Of a stretch of 64,000 nt of DNA, positions 47,306-60,270 are shown one piece after another (position 1 is the first letter of the stretch; each line of letters starts with the position of its first letter). Below the pieces are notes generated by a model that saw only the letters and a program-made list of their open reading frames with translations, was not told the DNA's origin and did no database searches. The position numbers and the translations under genes are program-made. Origin of the DNA: Coniella vitis. Lineage: Eukaryota > Ascomycota > Sordariomycetes > Diaporthales > Schizoparmaceae. The stretch is taken from contig WUJK01000002.1 in NCBI GenBank assembly GCA_011317545.1, positions 1,984,001 through 2,048,000 on the forward strand, written 5' to 3'.

Positions 47306-49142
47306 ATGTTGAGGTATGCAAAGCGCCTGTTGCCAAAGCATCCCAGCCATATCTATATCAATCAGTTCAGCTTTGCGGCCCCGTCCACTGCCGCAGCAGC
47401 TATCACACGGCACGAATTCCATTCCACTTCCAAAAGGCTCTCCAAGATGGCAAGATGTGTAAGTCGTCATGGATGGGCTGAGGGATACTCTCGAAGATGA
47501 AGATTTGCTGACGGATGCTGCGGTGCAGGCACTTGGCCAGATCTGCTCGACCGCCTCCATGGCGCACAATCTTGAGCAGTGCCAGAGCTTGGTGGAGAAG
47601 GCCTCGCAACAGGGTGCAAAGGTAGGTGATGGGACCATAGTCTCATCTCCAAGCCTATGACTTAGCCGTTATCCTGTTATTTCGGCGCCCGAGGGAGACA
47701 TGAAGCCATCTAATGGACATGCTTGTTCAGGCCATCTTCTTCCCCGAAGCATCAGACTACATTGCGTCTTCGCCTCAAGAGTCCCTCGCATTGGCCAAAT
47801 CCGAAGCCGAATCACCATTCGTGCAAGGCTTGCAAGCCGCCGCCAAGGAGCACAACATACATGTCAACGTCGGCATTCATGTGCCAGTTGCAGTGACGGC
47901 ATCACCACTCTCAGACTCGCCTTCTGGAGAGAAGCCAGTTGGCGAGGCTGGTGCTGCCACCACCAAATTGCTCAATCGCACCATTTGGATCTCCTCTGAC
48001 GGCAACATCGACTCATCCAGAAGCTACGACAAGCTCCATCTCTTCGACTACGGTGCTCTCCGAGAGTCAAAGCATACCCAATCTGGCACTCGCCTGATTC
48101 CGCCTTTCGACAGCCCTGTCGGCCGCATTGGCAGCCTCATCTGCTTTGACCTTCGCTTCCCCGAGCCTGCGCTTTCCCTCGCTCACCCGTCCCCAAGCAG
48201 AGGCTGGGAGCCAGCTCAGATCCTCACATATCCGTCCGCATTCACAGTTCCCACCGGCCTGGCGCATTGGGAGCCGCTACTTAGAGCGCGAGCCATTGAA
48301 AGTCAATGCTGGGTGATTGCCGCGGCGCAGGTTGGCTGGCACTCTGGCGAGCAGGGCAAGGGAAGGGTGAGCTACGGACGAAGCATGGCTGTTGATCCTT
48401 GGGGAAAGGTCAAGTTAGCATTGCCATGTGTCACAGAGGTCGACAGCGGCGACAAGACAGAGATGATGATGGACCCCAACGCGATTGGCGCCCTGGGGCT
48501 GGTGGACATCGATCTGGACCTGTGGGCGGGCGTGAGGGAGAGAATGCCACTGCTTCGGAGATCGTGAGTACTGCTTGTTTGTTTCTTTCTTTCTTTCTTT
48601 TTTTGGTCCTTTTCGTCTTCCCCTCATACCATCTGCTTCTGGGTTTCCCGCCTCCCAGTCTTGTTCTCGGACCTTGCGCAATATACTGGGACGGCGTCAC
48701 GCCGGTATCGGAAGTTTCCTTTACTATGTTCTCGCTTTTGGAAAAGAGCAATTGTCTTGGACGTTGGCCAGAAGTAACAAACGCCATCCTTCGCTTTTTA
48801 CCAGCAGAATGTCAAGTTCTGCTCGTCTAAGACAAACGTGCATGAACTGTGCGGGATCTCTTCGGCGAATCTGGCTTGCACAAGGGACGTGGTACATGTG
48901 TCTCTCAACTACTTTATGGCAGGGCAAGCGCACCTCTGGCCTCTTTGTTGGGAACATATTCCTCCATCCCATCCTTCTCCGCTGCCCGTCCCTGAAGGCA
49001 CAAGCTCCAATGTTTTGTCCACCTGTGGAATCTTTATTATTTGGTGGCGCGCAAATGAGCCGCGGGTGTTTGCCTTTTGCCCCATGTTGGCTGCCGATTG
49101 ACTGGTTCTTTGCGTTGCAGAGACGTCTACTCTGACATTTGA
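47306..49142 (+). CDS. NIT2: Nitrilase-family deaminated-glutathione amidase, probably dual-targeted
   Basis: Exons 47306-47458, 47529-47621, 47731-48563, 49121-49142; 366 aa. The catalytic triad of the carbon-nitrogen hydrolase fold is present: Glu88 ('FFPEASDYI'), Lys183 ('SYDKLHLFD'), Cys220 ('LICFDLRFPE'). Sequence around 'YPSAFTVPTGLAHWEPLLRARAIE' and the 'RRSDVYSDI' end match mammalian NIT1/yeast Nit2, which hydrolyse deaminated glutathione (metabolite repair). The first 47 residues ('MLRYAKRLLPK...HEFHSTSKRLSK') look like a mitochondrial presequence. A second in-frame ATG at 47447 (A at -3, G at +4) starts the core 'MARCALGQICSTAS', giving a 319-aa cytosolic form. The last intron (48564-49120, 557 nt) is unusually long. 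Without it the protein would stop at 48567 and lack the conserved tail. Confidence 0.85.
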
Positions 49143-52100
49143 ACCGTCGTACACAAACACATGCACGCGCACATGTCTCGATTGGATAACCTAGCACGAG
49201 GAGTACTATGTAATGCCTTGTTCTTGTTCTATGGCTGCATTACCGGAGCTCTGGAAGGTTCAAAGCACAGCATAATCCACACGGCTGCCGGCTGTCACGC
49301 TCAGAGGGAAGGGAAGGGATGCAAAGCGGCCCAGCTTGTTGGGACATCAGTTATTAGAAAGGACACAATGGTACAATTGGAGTACATGACCTTATAGTTT
49401 GTCCAAAGTACCCTGTACCTTTGGAGGTTCTTTCTTTTGTCCACCTTTTCTTTTGCTACGACCGCAATCGCTTAGATGGACGCATCGCAATGCCGTGCCG
49501 TCCGTGTTCGATCGTGCGCGCTTGCAGCAAAAGAAATGTTATCAGATCTCAGGTCTCATTTGGGGGACATGTCACCTCAGACACAGGCCAATCGGCCCGC
49601 CGGGGAAGGGAATGCATTCCATGCCACGGTGAGAGAAAGAAGATGAGAAAAAGAAGGATCAAAGGAAAGGAAGAAGTAAAGAAATTCTTTTTTGATCTCC
49701 AAAATGAGAGAGCATATCATGTATGCTTTTCAGCGGAGGAGGTCTGGGCCAACCCATCAACCCTTTGATCATTTCATTTCCCAAGACATCTTTGCCTTTG
49801 CGGCAAAAGCATTCTAATGCGTCCACTTCGCAGCCTTGTTTCCCTTTTTTTTTTTTGTCCAAACAGAATCCCTGGTCATTTCTCGTACTTGACATATGAT
49901 TTGACTACTTTTTTGCCGCCCAAATTCTACCCAAAGGCCCCATACATAGTACAGCAAAGTGGTTTTTAACGGGGACGAAGCAAAGCAAAAACTCCCTATT
50001 CTATTTATATTTACATGGTACATGGTAGTATAAGCACATGTGTACAACAGGTACTTGGGTCTATACTCCCCCCCCCCAAAAGAAAATAGCTGAGGAATGA
50101 CGAGGAAGAAGAAATGAGACTAGGACAGACTGGTCACGCTTGTCACGGTAAGTCTCCCGTGCCGTTCTTGCAGGGCGGGCCCGATCCGCGGTTCGCGAGG
50201 CAGCTTACTGTGGGCTATTTGGAGTAGTATTTTTCTCTATTCCTTTTCATCAAACAACCCCCCCCCCTCTCTCTCCAAAAATCCAATCTCTAGGTGACTA
50301 CTCTCATACAATCAGTACTGCATAGGTGGGGGAGTGGGGGTTGTGGAAGAGAGGAAGAAACGTACTCATATCTTTTGATGACTTTGCAGACAATGACCAT
50401 GAAAGAAGATGGAAAATCATTCTTTGCATGGTAATCTGTAGGTTGTTGCGTTTGGTCCACTACATATAGCCAACCGACCACAATAATCCATGGATAATTC
50501 ATGCATAAACCATAATACACCTTTGATACTTCTTGACTTTTGAATTTGCTCGTGCGAAGCATGGTGGAATCTTAGGAGGGATTTTTGGGGGGGGGGGGAA
50601 TACGCATATGTGGATGGAATATTTACAAACATTATTTACTTTACTATTCTACAGGTCAAGCCACTCGCTAAGTAGCATATATGTTTGAGTGACATCTACT
50701 TATTCCACGAGCTTCGGCTTGAGGGAGCATCCTGATACCGCGCGGATCCATATGCCTCCACGGTAAAGACGCAGGGGAAGAAGGGCTACTGACTGTGGCG
50801 GGAGGAATAACACGAGCATAGACCTACAGACTATCTGAGTATTTCAGAATGCAGACAGAGCCCTTCCGGATTTTGAAAGGGAAATTAAAAAAAAAAAAAA
50901 AAAGGCTTCGAAGATTCGCAAGCTTTGCGCCAAAATGGCATGTCAGCGCGAATCTACTCATGTCGCATTGAGGGGGCGGGTGTGGTTTCTGGGTTTGGAA
51001 AAAGTTGACACTTCACATCTTTTGGGTCGCAGCGTCTTGTCTTTGTCGATGGGGAACAGGAAAGATGTTCTTTTTTATCGATCGAGAGTGGTCTGGATCG
51101 GGGTTACAGTGGCTGTTTTGAGTAGCATCAACCCCCCCCCTTGGAATCAAAGCGGCCAAGGCAGGGCCTTTTGGGTATGGGCTATTTGATCAGGGTACAT
51201 CGGACCAACCGTGCATGCGCAGGCAGAAGACATGCCACCATAGCCGAAGCGCCGTGCTAGTTCGTTTTACCATGTACGTGGGGAGGTACTGTAACTCAAA
51301 TCGTCATTTCTGGCAGCAAAGAATGTGAACAGACGAGGGAAAAGCAACAAACCCCCTGCTGAGACGCGAAGCCTGGCGGAAGTGTCACCCCTCTTCCCCC
51401 CGGAGACGGGATCCGGGAGGGCAGAACCGGAGAATAGGTCCAACTGATCATCTGCTACGTTGAGCAAGTAGCGTGCAGAAGGAAGAAGATATTGGGAGAA
51501 GAGCAAAGCAAATGAGAATGGTGTACATGGTAGCGGAATGCACCAGGGCCACGATTTAGATTGCCGAAACGGGCAAGTTAATCCCAGTGGGGGTACTGGG
51601 ACTACATCACAGTAGCATGTATATCGCTAGACCGCAGTGATACAGGACATAATGACTGTGAAGCCAAGCCTTCTGTGACCAGGCATACTTGGCCAATTGA
51701 CTAGTGTGGGCTGCGAGGCTGAACACAAAATGACATTCTCCCACAGCATGTGATTGTCAGTTGCATCAATTGACATCCCAAATCTGGCTTCCGGCCTTCC
51801 GGCGATGGTGACTGAGTATTCTGCGTACATAGTAGAGCAAATAACCAACGTAGTGTTCCGGGCTTTCCGGTTGCTTAAAATACATGCCCAGGTGCCGTGT
51901 ACTATGTACATCGCAACAACTTTGGCGCAGTTTCGAGAGGCTCTTCCAGAAACAGTGGGGAAATTACTAGATCGGAAGCTAGCACATAGTATACATAGTA
52001 CACACCCAAGCCAAGCCGATGCCTCTTATTGGCTATCCCTAGACTACATGTGTTGTTATTGTTGTTATTGTTGTGTTCTCCCGTCCTTGGTCAACGCGGC

Positions 52101-53331
52101 AGGATTCTAACAACAGTCTTAGCATCAACATTGAACAACGTATCAAGGTGGCAGACATAAAACAACACAAGAACAATAATGGTACAGGTGCCACGTCACG
52201 CCCGCCAGCTTAGCTGGCTACGATGTAGCATCACCGTTTGTCGCTGAGCTTCTTTTCTGTCATTGAAGCGGATGCAGCTCTGGCTCTCCCTGTGCGTTCG
52301 TACAAACCAACCTTGAAAAGTCAAGCCGATTCGCCCACCGCGGCCCAGGCCGAGGCCTTGTCTCTTCCTTGGATGGGACTTGCCTACCATGTACCTACAC
52401 GCCGCAAAAGAGAAGTACCATGTAACCCTTTCCTTCTGATTTTGACTTTTACCGTAAGTGCACCATGGGCAGTGACAACCGGAGAAGGAAGGAAGGAAGG
52501 GACAAGACCTGGTTTTCAACTTTTTTTCCCCAAGTCCTCATCCTCCTCGCTAAGCTATGGCTACTGCTGCTGCTGCTGCTTTTGCCTGGATCCCAGATCG
52601 TCGGGTCCTTTCATCTCTTCATCTCCTTTTTCTTTTTCTCTTTTCCCTTCACAAAGGCTCGTTTTTTTTTCCCAATGCTATGCAGATATATATGTACCCA
52701 ATGCTTTTTCTTTCTTTTCTTCTCTCCAATCATGTGCAACCTTGCCCCAGTGACCTTTACTCCCTTGGCTTTGGTGTGCTTTTTTTTTGTATCACCGCAT
52801 TTTGATAGCTCACGAGCCTCATTTCTGTCCTCCCATCCCCCCCTCTTTTTTCTCCCCCGGGTGCGTACGTGTGCGTATACGTGTGTTTCTTACTTCTTTT
52901 CTCCTCTCCTTCTCTCAGCTGTGCATTTGGAAGAAAGGAAAAAGGCTGGCTGGCTTGCCCTCGACAGCGCTTTGATATTTGATATTGCTTCAAGGAGAAG
53001 AAACCCCCCCCCCCCAAAAAAAAAAGAAAATAGACATGGAGGTCTCAGACTCTGGACGCAATTCCTGCGTAATGATCGCCGACCATCGCCCAAAGGTCAT
53101 GCCATGTCATCAGCGGCCACCCCTTTCCTTTCTGACGTCTCGTCTAAATACTACGTACGTACCTAGTACATGGTAGCTAGATCAATGAACTTTCTTGGTA
53201 TGACTCTAGGAATAAAATTGTTTCATACTGCAAGCTGCAATATAATACGTCCACAGAAATCAACTGCTCACACCTTAGAGTTCCCCCAATTTGACCAGGC
53301 ATTATTCCAAGTACATAGATCTACACGCCCG

Positions 53332-53332
53332 A

Positions 53333-53370
<38 letters not shown>

Positions 53371-53406
53371 CTGTGTGTGTGTGTGTCTGTGTGTGTGTGT
53401 GTATAT
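53332..53406. repeat. Compound (AT)n(GT)n microsatellite
   Basis: About nine AT units, then GT units interrupted twice by CT, ending in TATAT. Alternating purine-pyrimidine DNA of this kind can adopt Z-form or cruciform structures. Confidence 0.95.
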
Positions 53407-56400
53407 TCCCTTGTGCTGTCCACACTTCCAGTCTCGCTTGCAAATCATGGCATGCGCTCTCATCATAATCAACACTGTAGTAGTGACCGTCTATGCGTTT
53501 TGCGTGGGGGGCCCCCAAAACCTCTCCCCCCCTTGTCCACGAACCCCCCAATTGCTTACCGCCCAAAGCCAATCAATCCACACAAAGCCTCAAACAAAAA
53601 ACAAAACCAGAGGTCATGTTTCTCGCGGATGCAAGCATATGCGGATCGGTGCATACAAGCCACGCGGTGACCTGCATGGGGGCGGGTGGCCCGCTAGGCC
53701 GCCTGGCGTTCGTGGTTCTGCGAGGCAGAGCGGGTGCGGGAGGAGGAGAGCTTGCATGCCTCCTTCTGTGCTGGCTTTTTGCGTGTTACCGTTTGAACTC
53801 ATGATACGCATGCATCCAGCTTGACCTATGTTGTCGTGCTCGTTTCGATTAGGAGAACAAGAACGGAAAGGTGAGACGAACAATCACAAGATTGAAATCT
53901 ATCAGGTGATTGAAGCAATGAACTTGTTTGTAACTTGAAATCGAATGAAGTTTGATATATCAAAAAGCAAACGCTAGGCGCAAAAGCGTAGGGCAGCTGG
54001 TGCTCTGCCGCTGTTATGTATACAAACAAAACGCACACAACGTGGTAAGTAATCTAAAATCCATGGGTATCTTCTGTCTGCTTCCTTCTCTGGTCCCAGC
54101 CCAGAGCCAGGCCTTTTGCCCATAATGATATCTCTCTTTCTCTCTCCGTTTCGGTTCTTCAAGTGCCTTTCCGGGGTTATGTGTACAACAATAACAACAA
54201 CAACATGGTAGAAAGAAGAGAGAAAAAGAGAATATGCGCCCAAGATAGCCCTGGAATGGCGAGAGGGAAAACCAGATCGAACAACGACAATAAAAAGGAG
54301 CAAACGAAAAAAAAAAAAAAAAAAAAACAGACGGCAGTGAAGCCCAAAAGTCTATACGCGAGTCCCTTCCCATTTATTTTTTGTAATTCCCCCAACCATT
54401 TCGAGAAAAAAAAAATCATTTTCAAAAACCCGGCCCATCTCGTCCAAAAGTACCGGGTAAAGGCAACAAAATGAAGATAGCAGAACCGTTTTCTGTAACC
54501 CAACCCCATTCATGCCGAGAAATCCAAAAAGATGGAAGAACCAAATGAGAATGAATGATACAAAACATCCAGTGGGCTATTGCGAGCCCAAGAGCTGCTG
54601 TACTCTTTCAGAAGCTGTCGGCTTTTGCAAGTCAATAGCGTGTGCAAAGAGGGAGGTTTGTCGTATATGGACGGTAGAATCCATCATCGTCTTTGCCGAA
54701 AGGGTGTGTTGCAACACACAATAACCAATAAATATAGTGTGTGCGTGTGACTGACTGAAGCAGAGCTGACCTGCCATTTGCATAGCCCGGCCCGATCTAG
54801 TAGAACGCCGTGTGCAGCCAGAAAAAGTAACACCGCCCGAAGTGAGACCCAATCCTCCGTGCTGTGTGGGTGTGTGCGCAAGCAAGTCTGAAGAGATTGA
54901 ACCGTGTCCAACTCTTTTTTTTTTTTTGGGCGATTCTTGGTGCTCGGGGACAGAGATGACGTGATAAGCCAGCAACTGGAGTATCGTCTCGAAGTGGTTG
55001 ATTGGAGTATTAAAATGGTGTACTGTGTTGTCGGAATGCCAAATCGCTCAATCCAATAAAAACAGGGCCTACTCTTTTGCAAACGAACGCCAAAGAACCA
55101 AATAAGGACAAAGGGTATTGAGATTTGTTGGTACAAGTTGTAAGGTATCGTGTATTGGCGGCGCAGGTATTAAATCGTCTTAGGAATCAATGGTATTCGG
55201 ATCCAAGAAGCAGAGATGGTAGTCAACCATGCCAAAGAGAGGAGTTCGCTATGCCTGAGGCTGAACTGAGATGCAGCCAGAAGCTTAGCTGGTGGGTGGT
55301 AAATGGAAGCCATATGGCTTCCATTGCTGGGACATGACTTTTTGTGTGCACACAACGCTGCAGGCGTGATGTGGCAGAGTAACCGTGCTAGCAATATTGT
55401 GTTTTCGGTTTGGCAGCGCGAATCAAGGGATGAATCGATTTACCGCGGCTTTGGTGGTGGTGCGGGTTTTGGAACGCCCGTTGTATCATAGCCAGACCGG
55501 GCCTGGTTGGCGGTAGCTTGTGTCTCTATGGTGACCATTTTGGCTGGGTAGACGCGCGTGTTATTGGACGAGGGAGTACGAGGCTGTGCAACAGACGAGC
55601 TTATTAGCCATTTGAAGAAGAACAAGACAGAAACTTGCAAAAGGGATGATGGGAAATGTGCAGGCAGTCGTAAAGATATCGCTGGTCCGGAGCATGGGGA
55701 ATTGGTTCAATTAAATAAAATTATCGCAGGGATGGAGAGCATGTCAGGGGGGGGTCCCCAAACCCGGACTGCTGCACTGGCCGTTGGGCTGCATGGGAGA
55801 CCAAGGCAGCACTAGTGAGCGGCCCAGGATGAGGGGGGGGGGGCTGCTGGAGTGACAGCGCAAGAGAAACCAATGCATCCAAGACACCAAACCCCCAGAA
55901 ACTTGGAAATCAATAAAACGGCGCATTAGCAACAGGGCGACTCACAGGATTAGGTGTGCAAGCACAAAGAAAGTGTTCTTGTTCCCAGAAGAAGCGAGAG
56001 GGATGACAAGGGCGCCACGGGACCAAAAGGGATGAAGCTTATAGGAGGGCCAAGTTGTTGACGCTGGTGTCAGGACAGGATCGTGAGGAGACTAGCACGC
56101 AGACGACGTGTCGCCAGTAGATGCAGCGGTTGCGTTGTAGATGCAGACCAGTGGGCCTCTGTGGAGGGACTGGAGGCGGCGCCGAAAGTGTGTTGATGAC
56201 AGTCGTCTATTTATGGGCCGCTCGCATATGCAGACGCGGTTACTGCGGCTGTGATGTGTGCTCGGATTGTATGTACTCCAAGGTCGCGGATTAAGAGGTG
56301 ACGTTTCTGGGTGCGTTGTCGCAAGGGATGCAAGGCACAATGGGTGGCTTCTCACGGTGCCGCCGAGATGTCGTCGTGGTCGTCGCCTAGGCGATTCGCG

Positions 56401-59400
56401 ATTGGCTTGGCGTGTGACTTTTTTGATTTTCTTGATTTCCTTCGTCTCTTTCTGGGCGTCTCGGGTCTCTCTCTCGAACAGCAACAACGACAAGACGCAG
56501 TCGAGTCGGCGCTCGCGGTATGTCAGGTACGCTGCAGGTCGGCAGGGTTGTTGGATCTTCTAGAAGGTGTGGTGGTCTGGTTGCGAGCTGAGTGGTCCAC
56601 TAAAACTGGGTTGCACAGCAGGTAGCAGCAGCCGTATGTATGCGCGGGCAGTCTTTGTGGATTCTTGAATCGAGATAAGATCGAAGGGTGTCTGAGTCCA
56701 CGCACGAGAGACTTGACAGCCGGGGAAGGAGATGCCCAGGTCAAGCTGCTGGTGGGTTGGGTGAGGAAGGGGTGAGCGGATGTCTGGCAAGCAAGTGGCA
56801 GGAGGGCGAGCAGCGGAAGGAGCAGCAACAGCAACAACGGTGGACAAGAACGTGATGACGATGATGGCGACGAGGCAAACGAGAGCGTGCTCAACAAAGA
56901 CAAGAGAGGGAAAAGGCGAAGATGGGGTGCTACTTTAATTGAAATTGGAGGAAGGGAGCGTTTCGTGGATCTGAGCGTGGGAAGGGGGTCCGTCCCTGTC
57001 TTATAATAGCCTTGAAGCTGGGCGGCGAATACCTAACAGGCAGAGCAGAGCAGAGTAGCGCAGAGCCAGAGCAGGCAAGGCAGGAGGCAAGGCAAAGGAC
57101 AAGGCTGGACCGCACGCAACCACAGCAGAAACAAAAGCAACAGGGGAAAAATAAAGACTGGCCCGACATTGGGCAAGCCCTTTTGCTATGTATCAGCCCG
57201 TGCGAGAGTGAGCGTGTGGGCGCGTGAGCGGGTGTGTGTGAGAGAGAGAGAGTGTGTGTATTGGCACGATACTTTCACTATTGTACCTGGATGGCATGGC
57301 ACGGACGCGAAATGTCGTTGACTACTGCGTACCGTACCGTATCCAAAAGAACATGCGCCAATGTACTTTGCTGCGTACGTAGCACCCATACCCATTCTCA
57401 TTCTCATTTTGAGAAACAACACCCCGTACCGGACCCATGGGCCCATGACAGACAGCAGCATTGCCATCATAGTACATGAGTACATACCATCACTGGACAG
57501 GGGCGGGGCTCAAACGTGGAACCTGACTGAATGAACGCCCACACAGGGAAGCCTTGAGTACCTGGTACCGAGGGCCCTGCGACGGTGCATTATCAGCATG
57601 TACCAGATAGCCTGTACATAATAGTACATCGTAGTAGTATCTGAAATGGAAGGGTGTGTGGGTACCAAGCCATGTACCGGAGTACGAGCGTGGGAGAAGT
57701 ACATCCTGGTGACACATCGTAAAGGGATGGGCGGTGGTGCAAAGACCTGAATGTGGTTAGCGAAGCAGCAGCCTTGGGCTTTTTCTTCTTCTTCCTTTCC
57801 TCATCTTTTTGTTTTTTCTTTCCAAGGGGACCAGAGAACCGATCACATCCAGCAAGCAGCCCATGCCCCCAAGCTGGAGCAGCTGAGGCGCACATGCCGT
57901 TCGTTGCAGGTGGGAAGGTACCGGACTTATTACGCGTGGAGTGGCCGTCCAAGGTAGCGAGTACTATGTCCTATAGCACCCTGTAGCGGGTCGGGTTCCT
58001 TGCCTTTCCGCCCAAGGTACCTGCATGGGTGATGGTGGACCGCGCGGTACATGATATGTTCAGAGTGTTTCTGAGGAGGGACTTGCAACATCGCTACCTA
58101 CATAGCAAGGCCCGGGGAAAGGGCCCACTCAAGCCTGCCTTCCGGATTCCCTTTCCCCCCAACCCAATCCAGCCCAGGCAGGTTCGTTTGTTCAAGCAGC
58201 AGCAGATATGCAAACCCTGCTAAATGGATACATAGTAGTGGCTCCTTCTCTTGCTGGCTGCCGGCAACGTCAATCGTACCGTCATTGCTTGGGCACCAGA
58301 AAAACAAAATATAAACCCAAAAAAAAAGGAAAGAAAAGCTCACACTTCGACCCATGAAACGTCACGTATCCAAGGTTCTTGACGATCCGGCAGCCATCTC
58401 CAGCACACCAGTTCTGGCTTGATTCTCAGCAGATGTTGAATAACAGGGTGCATAATGTTGGCGGCACTGGCTCGTGCAACGTCTGTTTCCTCGGGCTCTA
58501 TCCTGCAACGACCCAGACTCGCCTCATTCTTTCAAGCAAACCATTCTTTTGTATTGCCCCCCTACCCCTCCATCTCTTGAGCAATTGGGTGCTGATCTTG
58601 GGTTTTGGCACAGGGCAGACACACACAGGTCGATAGCGGATTGATCGCTTGATGCCGGGCTCTTCGTCTCGCTTGCTAGTGTGCGTAATCTTCGAGAAAC
58701 TTTCGCCTGGTGGATGCATCAACAACAGTGTACAAGTAGGTTGGATTGGTGTTGGGGTCACGCGTACATCCAGGGTGAGTGGGTACCTGCTGTGCTGTGC
58801 ATAGCGTGTACAATACGTACCTGTTCTTGCACGCCCATCCACCCTTCAATATGTGCTTTAGACATTCCACCCAGTGGTTTTGGATTCTGATTTGTACCTG
58901 AGACTGACTGACCAACGCCCCACCGGCGATTAACAGCCACAGAGCGCTGGCGGCGCAATGCCACTGCACTATATGCCATTGCAGATATGCCATGCTGCTA
59001 TCCATCCCTTCTGGCGGCGGTTGGCTAGTTGGCTGGCTGGCTGGCTTTTCTGGTCCCTTGTCAGGAGTGCCGCTTTGTTCGGTCCAAAGGGCGACCGTGA
59101 AGGGGTCGCAGATGCTGCTACACCACTGCATATAGTAGGTCTCACCTGCTCCGCCTCGCTGGGACTCGTTCCAATATGCTTGGCCATATTTGGACGAGTA
59201 CGAATATACTGAATCAGGTGTCAATCAAACACTGCTCTGAGAGCATACACATTGTAGCTTTCTTTTGGCACGGCTATGTGATGGCATCGTACTATCGAAC
59301 CAGACCTGCGCCGCCAAACCAGTCTTTTTTCCTAGACGCCGTGTCTTGCCATACTGGTCAAAACTACTTTCCAGTGTACTGAATATTGAATCGATGTTTT

Positions 59401-60234
59401 CCATTGGACTTCACTGGGTCGGGGACGTGGCTCGTCGGACAATTGCGACGTATTGTCTGCTTACTGGAAACGTTGCAATGAGGTAAAGTGGGACCGCCAT
59501 CAAGGTGGCCTCGACCATGTACAGATCCATAAGATGGACAATATGTGTGCTTGTCTGACCTTTGGTACCTCGGCTGTGCCTGTGATTATCGTACAACGAC
59601 TGTTATCACTATACGCGGTTTATATTTTGCTAATGCCGCTGCACAGTCTTTTTCGCATCGGCATCAGTCATCGCCGTCAGCCTTAAAACTTAAGCCAGTC
59701 GATGCTAGATTGGCCCTACAGTACGTCGTATCTCTAACCACGCAGTAGCACAGTACTTGATCAGCACGGGTTGGCCTGCATATGCAGAGCTGTAAAATAT
59801 CCAACCAAGTGAGTAGTCTGGGGTAAGCCAAGCCGCGTGGGTGCGGGAGTGCAGTTGGGGCTGAGCAGCATCATGACTTGAGGAGAAGGAGGAGGCGGCA
59901 GCGGGCGGCGGTGGCTGTCTCTGCCATAACTCATCAAAGGAGGAGAAGGAGCAGTAGCAGATCAGGAGGAAAACCTTTTTTTCTAGGAAAGGGGAAAAAA
60001 AAGACTCTTTTTGTTTCCTGAACAAAGGAGAAAATAGAACGACTTGGCGAGGTTTCACCTCATAGAGAAGGTGTGGTTGAAGATAAAAAGAATGGGGTGG
60101 GGGTCAAAACCAAATTTTATGCGCAGGTTGGCGAAGTACCTTGAATTTTGAAGCCTCGGCATCACAACATTGAGCAACTATACCGCCGAGACGGGCTGAC
60201 GGGGATCCAGAGGAATGGGAGAAACCAGTGGGGA

Positions 60235-60270
60235 TGCACCGCACCGCACCGCACCCGCACCGTACCGCAC
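60235..60270. repeat. (CACCG)n pentanucleotide repeat
   Basis: Imperfect tandem copies of GCACC/CACCG, non-coding. Confidence 0.85.

Noticed and set aside
47469..47528. Start of the nitrilase at the ATG at 47469 without splicing
   Set aside because: It would add a non-conserved acidic leader before 'ALGQICSTAS'; splicing from 47458 gives a standard core and keeps the presequence in frame.
52465..53166. 233-codon ORF rich in Phe, Leu and Ser
   Set aside because: It is a translation of a pyrimidine-rich tract, with no domain and no coherent codon use.
58676..59224. 182-codon minus-strand ORF
   Set aside because: No motif recognised; the DNA contains simple GGCT repeats and the opposite strand is equally open.
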